Below the pieces are notes generated by a model. That model had not been told where the DNA came from, made no database searches, and saw only the letters and a program-made list of their open reading frames with translations. DNA of 64,000 nucleotides. It comes from Ruminococcus bovis (GTDB lineage: Bacteria > Bacillota > Clostridia > Oscillospirales > Acutalibacteraceae). The stretch is taken from assembly GCF_005601135.1 (NCBI RefSeq), contig NZ_CP039381.1, forward strand, positions 1,609,941 to 1,673,940, given 5' to 3'. Position numbers and translations under genes: made by a program. The stretch's first letter is position 1. Every line of letters begins with the position of its first letter. This document shows positions 63,302 through 64,000 of the stretch, one piece after another.

Positions 63302-64000
63302 TTATGCGGATTTAGCTGTGGGGATATACTCCACGTCTACGCCTTTTCGGGTGTTGGCTTTGTAGTTCTCGTCTTCTGATGACGGTAGCTCCAAGTAGCC
63401 GACAAAACGATAATAGATCACAATGCGTTGAGTGTAGTTCTTTTTGCCGCCTTCTTTTTCGTACACATCAATGTGGTCAATAAGCTCACGGAGCATTGGT
63501 GCTGTCAGTGAATCCATCTCCATAAACTTTCTGACAGCTTTAAGGAAATCGTCCTTGTTTTGCTCCATTTCGCTGATTTTGGCAAGGCGTTCCTTGTACT
63601 CAAAAATCTTTGTTTTCAGTTCAAGGCGTTCAACCTCATATTTGTGCGACAGCTCCATATACATCTCATCGCTCAACTTGCCGGATACATTGTCCTCGTA
63701 GGTTTTTGCGAAAAGAGAAGTGAGCATTTCATTTCGAGCGGTTGCCCGATTGAGCTCTGTTTCCAAGGTTTTCTGCTCCGCCAACATATCGGCGTTAGTT
63801 TTCTCGGCAAGAAGCTTTGCAAATTCTTCCTCGTGAGATTCCAAATACTTTGCTAAACGGCGAAGTTCTAACATCACTACCTGCTCAATGGCATCGGCTC
63901 GGATATAATGGCGGGTTTCGCAATTCCCACGGGTATCCTTCTTATAGTTGGAACAGCTGAAATAATGGATTTCCTTGTTGGTAGTATTCGTGTGATACCA
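63302..64000 (-). CDS. Large serine recombinase, C-terminal part (runs off the window)
   Basis: The frame is open from the window edge to the stop at 63302 (233 codons). It covers the end of the zinc-ribbon region (CETRHYIRADAIEQVV), the coiled coil and the DUF4368-like C-terminus (RELIDHIDVYEKEGGKKNYTQRIVIYYRFVGYLELP). Nearly identical to the recombinase part of the chimera at 41592. Its N-terminus, with the catalytic Ser domain, would lie beyond 64000, so whether it is intact is unknown. Confidence 0.88.
   Translation of the reverse strand, partial: WYHTNTTNKEIHYFSCSNYKKDTRGNCETRHYIRADAIEQVVMLELRRLAKYLESHEEEFAKLLAEKTNADMLAEQKTLETELNRATARNEMLTSLFAKTYEDNVSGKLSDEMYMELSHKYEVERLELKTKIFEYKERLAKISEMEQNKDDFLKAVRKFMEMDSLTAPMLRELIDHIDVYEKEGGKKNYTQRIVIYYRFVGYLELPSSEDENYKANTRKGVDVEYIPTAKSA

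Overview
The window looks like a low-GC gut Clostridium relative of the Ruminococcus/Eubacterium (Oscillospirales) type. The signs are: AT-rich genes with AGGAGG-type ribosome sites; very large secreted proteins carrying Ig-like Big_2 domains, Cys-x2-Cys modules and BspA-type leucine-rich repeats; a secreted two-domain protein resembling starch-binding CBM21; and Tn4451-type TnpV/TnpW/large serine recombinase modules. This is inference from gene content; no rRNA or other taxonomic marker is present. Base composition changes sharply: roughly 1-41,400 is very AT-rich, and from about 41,600 it is mostly near-balanced, except for a few AT-rich genes.

Layout. (1) 1-12,000, secretome: a lipoprotein, two very similar 1,100-1,400 residue surface proteins with matching terminators, an orphan HipA/CtkA-like kinase between them, and a BspA-like protein. 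(2) 12,000-13,260, a long gene-free stretch with a 71-nt nested palindrome. (3) 13,200-38,990, a defence island: a small nucleotidyltransferase-like protein; a nuclease-helicase fusion; a tight four-gene operon (16,797-27,392) ending in a 1,746-residue DruE-like helicase whose partners I do not recognise; a complete type II-C CRISPR-Cas9 locus (tracrRNA, cas9, cas1, cas2 and an array of 28 intact repeats plus one degenerate repeat); a TPR-GmrSD type fusion; an intracellular LRR protein; and a WYL regulator. (4) 39,000-41,170, an excisionase-like protein and a tyrosine integrase. (5) tRNA-Leu(UAG) at 41,403. Its 3' end is occupied by a roughly 9-kb Tn4451-like element (about 41,488-50,491) bounded by CGCACCA repeats. 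The element carries a truncated, chimeric recombinase, a CBM21-like protein, a ParM/ParR pair, a sigma-like protein, a tyrosine recombinase next to what looks like an invertible promoter in front of a glycosyltransferase-like membrane protein, and tnpW-tnpV. (6) 50,500-62,460: a decayed IS66 element, then chromosomal-type genes (PadR-DUF2812, ECF sigma/anti-sigma, hydrolase, LytTR-DUF3021, a zinc-ribbon membrane protein) with an IS3-family remnant and a MITE-like hairpin. (7) 62,469-64,000: a second tnpV-tnpW right end immediately followed by another element's left end and recombinase, running off the window.

How it works together. The CRISPR locus appears complete: tracrRNA is read on the + strand just ahead of cas9, and crRNAs are read on the - strand. 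Each repeat ends, in the crRNA direction, with an extended -10 box (TGATATAAT), as known for Neisseria type II-C loci. The tracrRNA anti-repeat differs from the repeat inside exactly that box. The four-gene operon is the best candidate for a new or divergent defence system. In the present sequence its second gene is split by a one-base frameshift in an A-run. The second strong candidate is the recombinase / inverted-repeat / promoter arrangement at 47,001-48,154, which looks like an ON/OFF switch for a surface glycosylation gene.
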